A stretch of 64,000 bases of DNA, taken from NCBI RefSeq assembly GCF_014841135.1, contig NZ_JACYTN010000003.1, positions 186,001-250,000 on the forward strand, given 5' to 3'. Position 1 is the first letter of the stretch, and each line of letters begins with the position of its first letter. Made by a program: the position numbers and the translations under genes. Positions 40,821 through 50,096 of the stretch are shown piece after piece. The DNA is from Paenibacillus arenosi (GTDB taxonomy: Bacteria; Bacillota; Bacilli; Paenibacillales; Paenibacillaceae). The notes below the pieces were generated by a model. It made no database searches, was not told the DNA's origin, and saw nothing but the letters and a program-made list of their open reading frames with translations.

Positions 40821-41759
40821 ATGAAAAAATGGGGGATCTATGGCTTGCTCATCTTTGTCATGCTGGCGTGGGGTATGAACACGATCATGATGAAGGTATT
40901 AGTAGCGAACTTTATGCCGCTGACCATGACGGCTTTTCGCATATTATTAGCTGCCGTTACGGTGTTTATCATTTTATTCGCGCTTGGCAAAGTACGCAGA
41001 CTTACCAAAAAAGAATGGAAGTATGTGGCTGCTGCTTCTTTGTTTAACGTTGTTGCGCATCATTATTTTTTATCGCTTGGATTCACGGGGACGTCTGCTT
41101 CCAGTGCAGGGCTAGTTCTGGGGACAGGTCCGCTGTTGACTGCAATTATGGCTATGATTTTCTTAGGAGCTCGAGCAACTTGGTTTAAGACGATAGGTAT
41201 CATTCTTGGCTTTACTGGTGTTGCCTTTATTATGTTAAAGAGCTCGGGAGATATTAGTGGGCTGTCCCTCGGAGACGTTCAGGTGTTCTTAGCCATCGTT
41301 GCCCAAGCTTTCAGTTATATTTTGATTAAAAAAGCAGCGGATACGTTAGATCCGCGTCTAATGACAGGTTATATGCTGCTTCTTGGTTCGGCTGTTCTAT
41401 TCGTTATCAGTTTAATCGCAGAGCCTGATGGATTGAGCAGTATGGTAGGAGCTACAGCTGATGTCTGGGTTGTGTTTGTCTTATCGGCTACCGTGTCGAC
41501 GGCAATCGGCCATCTTATTTATAATTATGCGGTTGGCAAAGTAGGAGCGGCTGAGTCAGCCATCTTTATGAATTTCACACCGTTCTTTGCTTTAGTTGGC
41601 TCTGTGCTATTGCTAGGAGAAACGATTACTTTGGCACAGATTGGAGGCTTCCTGTTTATTATTATGGGCGTGCTTCTTGGTTCGGGAGGCTTGGAAGACT
41701 GGCTGCGTCAACGTCACCAACAGCACATAGAAGCTCAAATTGCAAAGCGACACGGATAA
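40821..41759 (+). CDS. EamA-family DMT transporter
   Basis: 312 residues, ten membrane helices in two EamA repeats (about 5-140 and 150-290). Signs are LLIFVMLAWGMNTIMMKVLV, MTAFRILLAAVTVFIILFAL, FLSLGFTGTSASSAGLVLGT and the second-repeat APTH-like AESAIFMNFTPFFALVGSVL. DMT proteins export metabolites such as amino acids or nucleosides; none is indicated. A charged C-terminal tail follows (RQRHQQHIEAQ). ATG 40821 follows AAGAAGTGTT, a modest site. Monocistronic. Confidence 0.85.
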   Translation: MKKWGIYGLLIFVMLAWGMNTIMMKVLVANFMPLTMTAFRILLAAVTVFIILFALGKVRRLTKKEWKYVAAASLFNVVAHHYFLSLGFTGTSASSAGLVLGTGPLLTAIMAMIFLGARATWFKTIGIILGFTGVAFIMLKSSGDISGLSLGDVQVFLAIVAQAFSYILIKKAADTLDPRLMTGYMLLLGSAVLFVISLIAEPDGLSSMVGATADVWVVFVLSATVSTAIGHLIYNYAVGKVGAAESAIFMNFTPFFALVGSVLLLGETITLAQIGGFLFIIMGVLLGSGGLEDWLRQRHQQHIEAQIAKRHG

Positions 41760-41769
41760 ATAGAACAGG

Positions 41770-41816
41770 GGTACCCTAAAAGTTGCGGAAACTGACTTTT
41801 AGGGTACCTTTTTTTT
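41770..41816. terminator. Intrinsic terminator after DMT transporter
   Basis: Perfect 14-bp arms GGTACCCTAAAAGT / ACTTTTAGGGTACC with TTTTTTTT after. Confidence 0.93.
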
Positions 41817-41870
41817 ATTGAGCTAGGGTTGCGAAGACTTTTAGTAATCTTATCTTTTGTTTATTGAACC

Positions 41871-42668
41871 TTAATCATACTGATGAATGATGCGGTCATG
41901 TACAGGTTGAACAGGACGGCTGTTGTTCGGGAAGATAGCTTGGAATGCTTTTAATTGGTTGGATGACATGGTAATCGGCTCAGCTAGCACCGTCCACTTA
42001 ATGCCCTCGCTGCACGATGGTGTCGTCAAAGAACCAGCATACCGGAAAGAATCTTTGTCGCTAGGTAGCAGTTGATTAATAGTAATCGTTTTCGCTAACT
42101 TAATATCCGTTTTCGTTTCCTTCTTAGGCAGCGTTGACCACATTTCACTTAGTACAGTAGAAGCTTTTCCCTCTTTAATAAGGATGCCGAGCACAGCCAG
42201 CTGTCCGTCCGCGCTTTTATGGACGAAGTGAACTTCGAGTGGAGAGGCTTTGCCATTAATGGTGTGTTCGCTAGGTGTGTGAAAGTGAAATTGAAGCAGG
42301 TAATAGGCTTTGCCATCAATGAAAAGTGTGTTATCTGTGGAGGTAGCATTAGCTTGAATGGTATGTCCGTTGTTGGCAATTGTAAATAGGGCTGGCTTAT
42401 ACTTTACGGAAAATCCTTCGTCGTTAGCAGGATCGGTCGTTTCTTCGGTGTCAATGTTGATCGGTGATTGCTGCTTGCCTACTTCGCATATTTGGTAAGC
42501 TTCGCTCAAGTCTCCCCAATGCTCGGGTCCAGTAGATCCTTTATAGGACCAATGTGCGCCTAATTCAGCAGCAATGGCAGGTTGAGTGGCAGGAGTAGGT
42601 GTGAAGGCGGTTAACGCTAAGCCTAAACTAAGTAACATCATAGAGCTTGTCCATTTACGTTTTGACAT
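41871..42668 (-). CDS. Secreted alpha-carbonic anhydrase
   Basis: 265 residues. Signal peptide MMLLSLGLALTAFTPTPATQ with cleavage near AIAAE. Alpha-type catalytic core: zinc ligands His128 and His130 in LLQFHFHTPSEH and His147 in PLEVHFVHKS, with conserved QQSPINI and GSLTTPSCSEGIKW. Cys61 and the Cys in PSCSEG probably form the family disulfide. It hydrates CO2 outside the cell, supplying bicarbonate or controlling pH. It is monocistronic between a terminator and a gap. ATG is preceded by AAAGGAGAG. Confidence 0.93.
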   Translation of the reverse strand: MSKRKWTSSMMLLSLGLALTAFTPTPATQPAIAAELGAHWSYKGSTGPEHWGDLSEAYQICEVGKQQSPINIDTEETTDPANDEGFSVKYKPALFTIANNGHTIQANATSTDNTLFIDGKAYYLLQFHFHTPSEHTINGKASPLEVHFVHKSADGQLAVLGILIKEGKASTVLSEMWSTLPKKETKTDIKLAKTITINQLLPSDKDSFRYAGSLTTPSCSEGIKWTVLAEPITMSSNQLKAFQAIFPNNSRPVQPVHDRIIHQYD

Positions 42669-42860
42669 AAATTCTCTCCTTTTTATTCATACAAGTTAAA
42701 TGAATACGCTTTCTTATTGGTGTGCTCTAGTATGTACCACCACCCTGATGTGGATATGATCAGAAGATAAACCGAATAGCTGAAATTGACAAGTAGGAAA
42801 ATAGTTGATGTAAAAATAGTTACTTACTACCCATGTCTTCTATTTCCTTGTGGATAAGCG

Positions 42861-42900
42861 AAAAACGCTCCCCATAGCATAAGCTGTGGTGGAGCGTTTT
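42861..42900 (-). terminator. Intrinsic terminator after ktrB-like gene
   Basis: Minus-strand AAAACGCTCC...GGAGCGTTTTT with a T-run, downstream of the potassium uptake gene. Confidence 0.85.
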
Positions 42901-42925
42901 GTATTGTTGAAGCTGTCTCTTGTCG

Positions 42926-44266
42926 TTAACCAATCATAATCTTTCCTTCTGGATAGCGGTACAATGACTGTTCTCGACGGCTACCGAGTGCATAAGCAAG
43001 TGTCATTGGTCCAAGACGTCCGATAAACATAGCGAAGCAAAGTACAATTTTACCGAATTCAGACATCTGTTCTGTGACGCCCATGGACAAGCCTACCGTT
43101 GCTACGGCTGAGGTTGTATCGAACAATATAGCCAAAAATGGTTGATCTTCGGTAATAGCGAGCAGCATGGCAACAGATAGCACCATAAAGATTGCTAAGA
43201 AGATGATCGTAAGTGCCTTAAGAATAAGATCTTTGGAAAGGCGATTACGGAACAATACGACATCTTCACGGCCTCTCATCATTGCCCATACCGCTGCAAT
43301 TAGAATAGCGAATGTGGTTGTTTTAATTCCGCCCCCGGCAGAGCCTGGTGATCCACCAATGAACATCAAAATAATCATAAAGAATTGTGTAACTTGATTC
43401 ATATTTGTAATATCGATCGTTGTCGTCCCCGAAGAGCGCGTTGATATCGATTGGAACATGGTAGAGTAGAGCTTACCCTCCATAGACATGTTTTTAAGTG
43501 TATGAGGGTTCCACCACTCAAACAGTAGAATAAAGATAGCTCCGACCGCGATCAAAATGCCTGTAACCGACAACACTACTTTTGAGTGCAGTGAAAGTTT
43601 GCGCAGGCGAGGATAATCATATAGCTCGGCAAGTACGATAAAGCCCAAGCTACCGGAAATGACGAGAATAAAGGCAATTACGTTGAAGAGCAAGTCATCT
43701 GCGTAATTTTGAAAACTATTGCCGAATAGGTCAAAGCCACCGTTATTAAACAACGATACGCTATGAAATACGCCATAATATAGAGCTTGTCCAGCAGACA
43801 TTTCTGGCATCCAATGCAGAGCTAGAATGAGTGCAGCAACGGTTTGAATGACGAAGACGAATATAATCGTACGTCTAATGATACGCACGATTCCTTCCAT
43901 GCTACCTGCATTCATCGTTTCTTGCAGAATGAGGCGCTCACGAAGCGAAATACGTTTACCGAGCATCAAATAGACGAGCATCGCAACGGTCATAAATCCA
44001 ATGCCGCCTAGTTGGACGAGTAACATAATAATTGTTTCACCAAAGACGGTGAACGTCGCACCTGTATCTACGACAGTAAGTCCTGTGACACAGATTGCTG
44101 AAGTAGCTGTAAAGAAAGCATCTATCCAAGTAATACGGAGCCCGTCATGCACCGCAATGGGCAGCTTTAAGAGTATAGTTCCGAGTGCGATGAGCGCGAT
44201 GAATCCGAACAAGAGTACTCGAGACGGCGTCCAGGTAGTCATTTGTTTTTTTAAGTTCTTAATCAT
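42926..44266 (-). CDS. TrkH/KtrB-type potassium uptake channel subunit
   Basis: About 446 residues in four membrane-pore-membrane repeats. Selectivity-loop segments are TATSAICVTGLTVVDTG, HSVSLFNNGGFDLFG, QSISTRSSGTTTID and SAVATVGLSMGVTEQ, each with a Gly at the filter. The gating loop GGSPGSAGGGIKTTTF is intact. KtrB works with the RCK protein KtrA (or KtrC); no such gene is next door, so the regulatory subunit must be encoded elsewhere. ATG 44266 lies 5 bp after GGAGG; the frame extends upstream to 44284. Monocistronic between two terminators. No c-di-AMP riboswitch is visible upstream. Confidence 0.88.
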   Translation of the reverse strand: MIKNLKKQMTTWTPSRVLLFGFIALIALGTILLKLPIAVHDGLRITWIDAFFTATSAICVTGLTVVDTGATFTVFGETIIMLLVQLGGIGFMTVAMLVYLMLGKRISLRERLILQETMNAGSMEGIVRIIRRTIIFVFVIQTVAALILALHWMPEMSAGQALYYGVFHSVSLFNNGGFDLFGNSFQNYADDLLFNVIAFILVISGSLGFIVLAELYDYPRLRKLSLHSKVVLSVTGILIAVGAIFILLFEWWNPHTLKNMSMEGKLYSTMFQSISTRSSGTTTIDITNMNQVTQFFMIILMFIGGSPGSAGGGIKTTTFAILIAAVWAMMRGREDVVLFRNRLSKDLILKALTIIFLAIFMVLSVAMLLAITEDQPFLAILFDTTSAVATVGLSMGVTEQMSEFGKIVLCFAMFIGRLGPMTLAYALGSRREQSLYRYPEGKIMIG

Positions 44267-44360
44267 ATGTGCCTCCACTTCCAACCCTCAAAACGATACT
44301 ATATCTCTTCACCATGTCTTTGTAAACCATAACAATCATGCCTTTACTCATCTTGCCACA

Positions 44361-44397
44361 AAAAAAGCCATCCCAACCTGATCGTTGAGATGACTTT
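44361..44397 (-). terminator. Intrinsic terminator of the sugar ABC operon
   Basis: Minus-strand AAAGTCATCTCAAC...GTTGGGATGGCTTT with a few G-U pairs, followed by TTTTTTT. Confidence 0.8.
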
Positions 44398-44428
44398 ACG
44401 TACCATATACGATTTCATTCAGTTGCTA

Positions 44429-45259
44429 CTAGCCTTTTACGCTTCCTGCCGTAACACCTTCAATGATCTTCTTCTGCAAGAAGCTGTAAATGAGTATGAC
44501 AGGGATAATGCTTATTGTGATTGCAGCAGTTAGTGCGCCGTAGTTCATATTGTACTGATCGACAAAGGATTTGACCGCGACAGGCAGCGTACGTGATGCC
44601 TCATTGGAAATGAACAAATTAGCCATAACGAATTCGTTCCAGTTGCCGATAAAGTTCAAAATAAATACGGTTACGAGTGTCGGTAATGTGAGCGGGATGA
44701 CGATACGGAAGAGTAGACCGTATGTATTTAAGCCATCCATAACCCCTGCTTCTTCAAGTTCCAGCGGAATGGACTTCAAAAAGGCAGCAATGACGAACAC
44801 GGTCAAAGGAATCCCAAATGCAGAGTAAGGGATAATAAGTGCCAATGGCGTATCGTAAATGCCGAAATCATTAATCATTTTGTACAGCGGGATGAGCAGT
44901 GACGCTGGTGGTATCAATAAGGATAGCAAGAGTAAACTGTAAACCCCTTTGCTAAGCGTATGGAACTTCATGCGTGTCACCGCATAGGCAATCGTTGTCG
45001 ATAATAAAATGGTTGCAAAAGTAGAGATCGAACTAATATACAAACTATTGATAAAGTAGCTGTCGATATGAGAATTGGACATGGCTTCAATATAATTATC
45101 GAATGAGAAGCTCATAGGCATGCCCCATGGATCATCGAATATTTCACTGTTATTTTTGAATGAAGACGAGATGACAAAGAACAGCGGGTAGATGACGAGC
45201 AATGCATAGAAGACGAGAATGATGTGGGATACAAAGTTGATTGAACGAGATTGCTTCAT
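44429..45259 (-). CDS. Sugar ABC permease, MalG/LacG type
   Basis: 276 residues, six membrane helices. The EAA loop EEAGVMDGLNTYGLLFRIVI followed by PLTLPTLVTV contacts the ATPase. Family marks include NSLYISSISTFATILLSTTI, FHTLSKGVYSLLLLSLLIPP and AVKSFVDQYNMNYGALTAAI. It is the second permease of a CUT1-type carbohydrate importer; no ATPase gene is nearby, as is common for Firmicutes that share MsmX. It starts in the stop codon of the upstream permease (TGATG). The operon order is binding protein, MalF-like, MalG-like. Confidence 0.9.
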   Translation of the reverse strand: MKQSRSINFVSHIILVFYALLVIYPLFFVISSSFKNNSEIFDDPWGMPMSFSFDNYIEAMSNSHIDSYFINSLYISSISTFATILLSTTIAYAVTRMKFHTLSKGVYSLLLLSLLIPPASLLIPLYKMINDFGIYDTPLALIIPYSAFGIPLTVFVIAAFLKSIPLELEEAGVMDGLNTYGLLFRIVIPLTLPTLVTVFILNFIGNWNEFVMANLFISNEASRTLPVAVKSFVDQYNMNYGALTAAITISIIPVILIYSFLQKKIIEGVTAGSVKG

Positions 45260-46140
45260 CAGTAGTCTACCTCCGTCCGCTTGTTGATCACGTGATACAC
45301 TAACGCTAAGATCGCTGTAAATATCGTAATAATAATGGCAATTGCATTTGCGTAACCGAAATCACTTAAGGAATACGCTTGTTTATACATATACGTAGCC
45401 ATAACTTCTGTAGAATGGAATGGCCCGCCGTTTGTCATAATCATAACGATATCCATCGCCTTCATCGCACCTGTAATCGATAGCAGCATCGTTACGACGA
45501 TAACAGGACGAATGAGCGGTATCGTGAGCAGCCATGCTTTTTTCCAACCGACCGCTCCATCAATTTCGCCAGCCTCCAGCATTTCTTTTGGAATGGAGAA
45601 TATGGCCGCCAACACGAGGACGATATAGAAGCCCGTCCATTGCCAGCCATTCGTAATGAGGATGGAGAACATCGCAGTTGTTTTGTCTCCGAGCCAAATT
45701 TTCGCCCAAGATTCGAGTCCAACGGAACGTAATAGTTGATTCAAGAGTCCTGCATCTGGCGCATAAATAAACTGCCAGATGACCCCAACGGAAGCGGTAG
45801 ATAGGATACTTGGCAAAAATACGGTCAACTTGTAGAAGTCTAACATTCTTCTTACACTGCTGATCATAATCGATACGACTACGATAACGGGTACTTGTAT
45901 AAAGACAGAGAACAATACGAAATAAATGTTATTCCAGAAAGCTACCCAGAACTTTTCATCCCCCATTGCTTTCTGGAAATTATCTAGTCCTGTATATACG
46001 GGTTCGTTAATGCCGTTCCACTCAGTAACGGAATATTGCAAGGAATTAAAGAGCGGTACCAAATAGAACGTTATGTACAAGGCTAGGGCAGGGACGACAA
46101 ATATGGCAAATGCCACAAGGTTGCGCTGTATTTTATTCAT
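45259..46140 (-). CDS. Sugar ABC permease, MalF/LacF type
   Basis: 293 residues with six membrane helices. Signatures are FYLVPLFNSLQYSVTEWNGI, ILSTASVGVIWQFIYAPDAG, and the EAA loop EAGEIDGAVGWKKAWLLTIP followed by LIRPV. It pairs with the downstream permease. ATG at 46140 follows AGGAGATGAGCC. The gap to the binding-protein gene contains a hairpin that may protect upstream mRNA. Confidence 0.9.
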   Translation of the reverse strand: MNKIQRNLVAFAIFVVPALALYITFYLVPLFNSLQYSVTEWNGINEPVYTGLDNFQKAMGDEKFWVAFWNNIYFVLFSVFIQVPVIVVVSIMISSVRRMLDFYKLTVFLPSILSTASVGVIWQFIYAPDAGLLNQLLRSVGLESWAKIWLGDKTTAMFSILITNGWQWTGFYIVLVLAAIFSIPKEMLEAGEIDGAVGWKKAWLLTIPLIRPVIVVTMLLSITGAMKAMDIVMIMTNGGPFHSTEVMATYMYKQAYSLSDFGYANAIAIIITIFTAILALVYHVINKRTEVDY

Positions 46141-46186
46141 GGCTCATCTCCTAAGTCCTTATGACCCACTAATGGGCAAAGACCGG

Positions 46187-46212
46187 GCACTGCAATGTGA
46201 ATTGCAGCCCCG
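46187..46212 (-). other. Intercistronic stem-loop in the sugar operon
   Basis: Perfect inner stem CTGCAAT-TCAC-ATTGCAG (46190-46207) extended by GGGG/CCCG pairs. No T-run, so stabilisation of the binding-protein mRNA is more likely than termination. Confidence 0.65.
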
Positions 46213-46259
46213 ATCTGCCGTTAGAGGTTCTAATTGGTTCTCGTGTATAACCAGTTATC

Positions 46260-47597
46260 TTATTTTTTGTTAGCCGATTCTTGTACTTCTTGGAGGCGTT
46301 TCGCAGCATCCTCAGGGGAAATTTGTCCGCCTAGTACTTCTTGAATCGTACTTTCCAACGTAACTTTAACTTCTTGTTGAACAACGGCATCGAATGCAGG
46401 GAATGCACCTTTAGCAGAAGCTTGCTGCTCACCAATCGACTTCGTCAGCTCGTTAGCACCAGACAAGTCTGTAACACCCTTCATGGAAGGAATACGGCTA
46501 GTTTCTACAAGTCCACGTGTTTGGTTTTCAACGGTGTAGAAGTTTTTAATGAACACTTTAACTGCTTTAAGCTCATGCTCCTTCAACTTCCCAGAGAATC
46601 CATAGCCGTTAGACCAGCCACCGTTAATGTAACCATCTCCGCCTCCGCCAACATTAGGCATGCGGAAGAATCCAGCATCATTGGCTACTTTGGAATCTTG
46701 ACCAGTAATTGCACTAACTGCCCAGCTACCGTCAAACAGCATAGCTGCTTTACCTGTGTAGAAGTTAGCTTGACCTTGAGAGTATTTGAGTCCAAGGACG
46801 TTCGGATCGATAAAGCCTTGATTTTTCAAATCTACTACGCGCTTAAATGCTTCAACGACAGGTGCATCGGTCCATTTGGATGTTCCTGCTACGAAGCCCT
46901 CTTGAATTTCTGGTCCACCTAAGCCTACGAACAAGTTGTTAAGAAGCATGTTTGCAGCCCAGCCATCACCGCCACCTGCTCCAAGTGCAATCGGCGTAAT
47001 ACCTTTCGCTTTCAATGCTTCACATACTTTTAGGAACTCTTCCCACGTCTTAGGCACTTGAACGCCTGCTTCTTCAAATAATTTGCGGTTGTAGAAGAAG
47101 CCTTCTACGAATCCGGATTCTGGCAAGCCGTATACTTTGCCGTCTACCGTAAACTCACGTAAGTTAAAGAACTGATCAGCCAAGCCCAACTCTTCCAAAA
47201 TTGGAGTCAGGTTAAGCAGTCGTCCTGTTTTTGCATAGTTTTGAGTGTCAGCCCCACCGAACAAGTTGAAGATAGGCGGTTGGTTGTTGTTTTGCATTTC
47301 CGCTTTCAACTTGACGTCACGGTTAACTGTATCTTCAACACCGTCCAGCTTGAAGGTCAAGCCCGGTACTTCTGATTCGGTTTTCTTCACTACATCTTCA
47401 AGGATTTTGAGCGTCTTTTGGGCTGTAGCCCGGACGTTAATATGTCTAACTACAAGAGAGAACTCTTCCACCTGTGGATCGCCTGCAGCACCATTACCTG
47501 AGTCGGCTGGCTCCTTCTCGCCACCACCGCCGCACCCTGCAAGAGCAAGGGCAAAAACCATCATTGTAACGAGTAACAAGTTCAAACTTTTTTTCAT
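46260..47597 (-). CDS. Sugar-binding lipoprotein, ABC family 1
   Basis: 445 residues. N-terminal LLLVTMMVFALALAGCGGGG gives a lipobox Cys followed by a Gly/Glu linker. The mature domain has family-1 features: ILEELGLADQFFNLREFTVD, YGLPESGFVEGFFYNRKLFE, VQVPKTWEEFLKVCEALKAK, GKAAMLFDGSWAVSAI and INGGWSNGYGFSG. It binds a sugar or oligosaccharide; the ligand is not predictable. With two permeases it forms a CUT1 importer. Upstream is a cre-like site at a promoter. ATG is preceded by AAAAGGGAGTG. Confidence 0.9.
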   Translation of the reverse strand: MKKSLNLLLVTMMVFALALAGCGGGGEKEPADSGNGAAGDPQVEEFSLVVRHINVRATAQKTLKILEDVVKKTESEVPGLTFKLDGVEDTVNRDVKLKAEMQNNNQPPIFNLFGGADTQNYAKTGRLLNLTPILEELGLADQFFNLREFTVDGKVYGLPESGFVEGFFYNRKLFEEAGVQVPKTWEEFLKVCEALKAKGITPIALGAGGGDGWAANMLLNNLFVGLGGPEIQEGFVAGTSKWTDAPVVEAFKRVVDLKNQGFIDPNVLGLKYSQGQANFYTGKAAMLFDGSWAVSAITGQDSKVANDAGFFRMPNVGGGGDGYINGGWSNGYGFSGKLKEHELKAVKVFIKNFYTVENQTRGLVETSRIPSMKGVTDLSGANELTKSIGEQQASAKGAFPAFDAVVQQEVKVTLESTIQEVLGGQISPEDAAKRLQEVQESANKK

Positions 47598-47986
47598 CCG
47601 ATAACACTCCCTTTTAAGAATTTAATATCTGTTCGCGTAAGCTACATAAGATGTTTCCTTCTTGGGTGCTAGAGCTAGGAGGTATTCATCAATCGAATAG
47701 ATTCGTTCTGTTGTTACAGATGCTTTATTGCTTGTTTCATGCTAATACGTTACCGGTAAGACGCGGCAAAGTTTCAAGGCATATACCCGCTCAAAGAGGG
47801 GCATCACCTCCTTAAGTAACTAGAGTTAAGTACAAACTGTTATGTAGGTAGGTGTGAAGATCATGGTGAGTAAGTCATGGTAAGTATGTGTATGGTAGAA
47901 ATGGTTAGAAAAGGTAGTTGTTGTGGGTGAAATTCTAGATGTCTAGTAGATTTCCAATTTTTAATTGTTCTCATTGTATAAAGTTT

Positions 47987-48000
47987 TGGTTGCGCTTACA
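47987..48000. promoter_or_regulatory. cre-like CcpA site of the sugar operon
   Basis: Minus-strand TGTAAGCGCAACCA against cre TGWAANCGNTNNCA, one core mismatch. It lies over a -35-like TTGTTG paired with TATACA on the minus strand. Confidence 0.6.
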
Positions 48001-48192
48001 ACAACTTTGTTGATAATTAGTAAAATATTTTATGGATCGACATTATTCGACATTTGCGACGAAGGTTGCTGACGCAGATATGAATATTTATATGTTTATT
48101 ATGATGTATGTATAGATTTATATTTGTTATCCTCAGGCAATGTCTCTCACCTATACATATGTTAAAGCGATATAATTATGCTGAAAAATGAA

Positions 48193-48220
48193 AGAAAGAG
48201 AGCGATATCGCTCTCTTTCT
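48193..48220 (-). terminator. Intrinsic terminator after MFS gene
   Basis: Uninterrupted palindrome AGAAAGAGAGCGAT/ATCGCTCTCTTTCT followed on the minus strand by TTCATTTTTC. Confidence 0.85.
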
Positions 48221-48248
48221 GAAGCTGTTGCATACAGTGGAATGTTGG

Positions 48249-49586
48249 TTAGCTGAGTGGCTGGTATTCTTTTTCCTTTTGTTTGGATTCTCTAAATACA
48301 TAGTAGAACAACCCGGCCGCAGTAATATATAAAATGCCTGTTATACAAAATGTCACAGCGTAACCCCAATACGTTCCGTAGGCTTTTAATATGGCGGATT
48401 GAACGGGTCCCATCGTGGCCCATCCAAGCATGAACGCAGTCTGTGTAAATGAGTTGGCAATTCCACGACGTGCATCCGAGATTCGTTCTACCATTAAGGC
48501 GGATTGAATCGGATTAGCTGCATTCATGAGCGCCTGACGGAACAAGAAGCTGAAGGCAGCGATCGTAAATGCCGTTGTGAAGCCTGTTAATAGTAGAAAT
48601 GGTAAGGACAGCAGTTGAAAAATAACGACGGCTCGTACTTGCCCTACTTTGGCAACAAGCGTAGGCCCGATTAACATCGAGACGATTGTCATTACTTGCC
48701 CGAGTGACACGAGTAGTCCTACCGCTGTCAATGATACGGCGAATCGATCGGTAAAATACATATTTAAGTACGGAATAACTAGTCCTGACCCTAAGCCAAC
48801 TAGCAGTTGGGCCGTTGTAAACTGAGTGATGTTGATCCAATCCCTTCGCTTCGTTTGCTTAGGAGTTGAAACAGCAGCGGCCGTCGGTACAGATAATGAA
48901 TTTTCATTTTCGTTAGAGTCCGCATATCCACTTTTTTCAATAGGAGCTGGATGCGGTAGAATTTCCGCTGTGGCTTTCTTTTTCTCCTTAATAAAGAGAA
49001 GCGGAAGGAACGAAGCAACGGTAGCAGCGCCGCCAAGCATAAGAACAGTCTGCAAGCTATCAATTTTGTTCCAGCCAATCGCTTGAAGGAAATCGGCACC
49101 ATATCCACCGGCAATACTGCCGACCACCTGTGCGGCAAGTACCCCTGAGAAGTGAATGCTGAACAGCGACAACCGTTCCGATTTACTCACATTTTCAGCT
49201 AGAAATGGGATGGCGATAACTTGATAGAAAGAAATAAATAAACCGGTAATGACCGCATAGGTCTGCAAGCTGAAAGGATCTTCGGCATAAGAGCGCCCCA
49301 TGAAGCTAAGTCCGGTCAGCAGGGCACCGATAATAAGAATATATTTTCGACTTAATCGATCGCCCGCTAAGCCAATGGGAATGAACATGCAGGCCGTGGC
49401 CAGTGATTGAATGCTGACGATACTGCCATTCATATCAGCTCCGTAGCCGAGCGCTTGTATGTATAAGTTGTACAGTACCATGAACATGCCGCTTCCGAAC
49501 TGATACAGCATATTAGATAAGAAGAAAAGCTTAACATTGCGATTCCATCGTTTCACATCATTTCTTGCCTGATGCCACCAGCCCAT
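48249..49586 (-). CDS. Major facilitator superfamily transporter
   Basis: 445 residues, about 12 membrane helices. The intracellular loop 2-3 motif is LAGDRLSRKYILIIGALLTG, and the central hydrophilic loop (ADSNENENSLSVPTA) separates two halves. Other blocks are NAANPIQSALMVERISDARR and FTQTAFMLGWATMGPVQSAI. Typical DHA-like drug exporter layout, but the substrate is unknown. It is divergent from a MocR regulator, and the intergenic MocR-type motifs make control by that protein possible. ATG at 49586 has a GGAGGATCATACAAC site before it. Confidence 0.82.
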   Translation of the reverse strand: MGWWHQARNDVKRWNRNVKLFFLSNMLYQFGSGMFMVLYNLYIQALGYGADMNGSIVSIQSLATACMFIPIGLAGDRLSRKYILIIGALLTGLSFMGRSYAEDPFSLQTYAVITGLFISFYQVIAIPFLAENVSKSERLSLFSIHFSGVLAAQVVGSIAGGYGADFLQAIGWNKIDSLQTVLMLGGAATVASFLPLLFIKEKKKATAEILPHPAPIEKSGYADSNENENSLSVPTAAAVSTPKQTKRRDWINITQFTTAQLLVGLGSGLVIPYLNMYFTDRFAVSLTAVGLLVSLGQVMTIVSMLIGPTLVAKVGQVRAVVIFQLLSLPFLLLTGFTTAFTIAAFSFLFRQALMNAANPIQSALMVERISDARRGIANSFTQTAFMLGWATMGPVQSAILKAYGTYWGYAVTFCITGILYITAAGLFYYVFRESKQKEKEYQPLS

Positions 49587-50096
49587 AGTTGTATGATCCT
49601 CCGACAGTTATCGTTACGTAAATCGTAACTATGTATATTGTAACAGTAGTTTTTTTGGCAGGGAAAGGTAATAAAGAAGCTCTATAGTGTGAAAAAGCCC
49701 AAATCGGCTGATATTACTTACGAAATATCAATACGACGGAGGATACATCCTTTTCACTTATGAAAGCTAACTTGATTCTTAATTCATGTTAACAAACCAG
49801 AGTCTAGCGCTGGGTCGATGTACCGGACTTTAAAAATAGCGGATAGGTACAAAGTTTATATTTTTGTATAGAATAACCTCCTCAGAGCAGCATGATAGAA
49901 GTATATGATATGATAGATATAGGTAGACAATCATTTACCTGATAGATAGAGAATGGTTTGGTTTTCAGTATACGTAGATCTGACCCTAATTGTTAGGGTC
50001 AATTCCGGTTTTTATAGTAGGGTCAATGATGCATGGAAGGGAAGAATGAATTCGTTTTACGAGAGGATAGGCGAATAGGTTCAGGAGGTACCTTTT
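49587..50096. other. Divergent intergenic region with MocR-type motifs
   Basis: 510 bp between MFS (minus) and MocR (plus) genes. It contains a palindrome and direct repeat described separately, and a promoter TTGTTA (49990-49995) - 17 bp - TATAGT (50013-50018). No gene is seen. Confidence 0.6.
49981..50027. promoter_or_regulatory. Candidate MocR operator: TAGGGTCAAT repeats
   Basis: TGACCCTAA (49981-49989) and TTAGGGTCA (49993-50001) form a perfect inverted repeat; TAGGGTCAAT recurs directly at 49994 and 50018, 24 bp apart. These overlap the -35 and -10 hexamers of the mocR promoter, fitting autoregulation. Confidence 0.68.

Larger units (their letters stand above)
47598..48248. other. Long leader/promoter region of the sugar operon
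   Basis: 651 bp. It includes a cre-like site (47987-48000), a likely promoter on the minus strand near 47975-48005 and a 21-codon minus-strand frame 47742-47804 directly after a perfect anti-16S match AAGGAGGTGAT (47803-47813). That match is too close to the ATG for normal start, so this frame is uncertain. Around 48193-48220 is the terminator of the MFS gene. I see no other gene. Confidence 0.5.

Noticed and set aside
44267-44428. Possible c-di-AMP riboswitch before the potassium channel gene
   Set aside because: Only about 160 bp, occupied by the terminator of the upstream operon; no ydaO-type blocks seen.
47742-47804. 20-residue frame after AAGGAGGTGAT
   Set aside because: Spacing of 2 nt to the ATG is too short for normal initiation; listed only as a possible leader.
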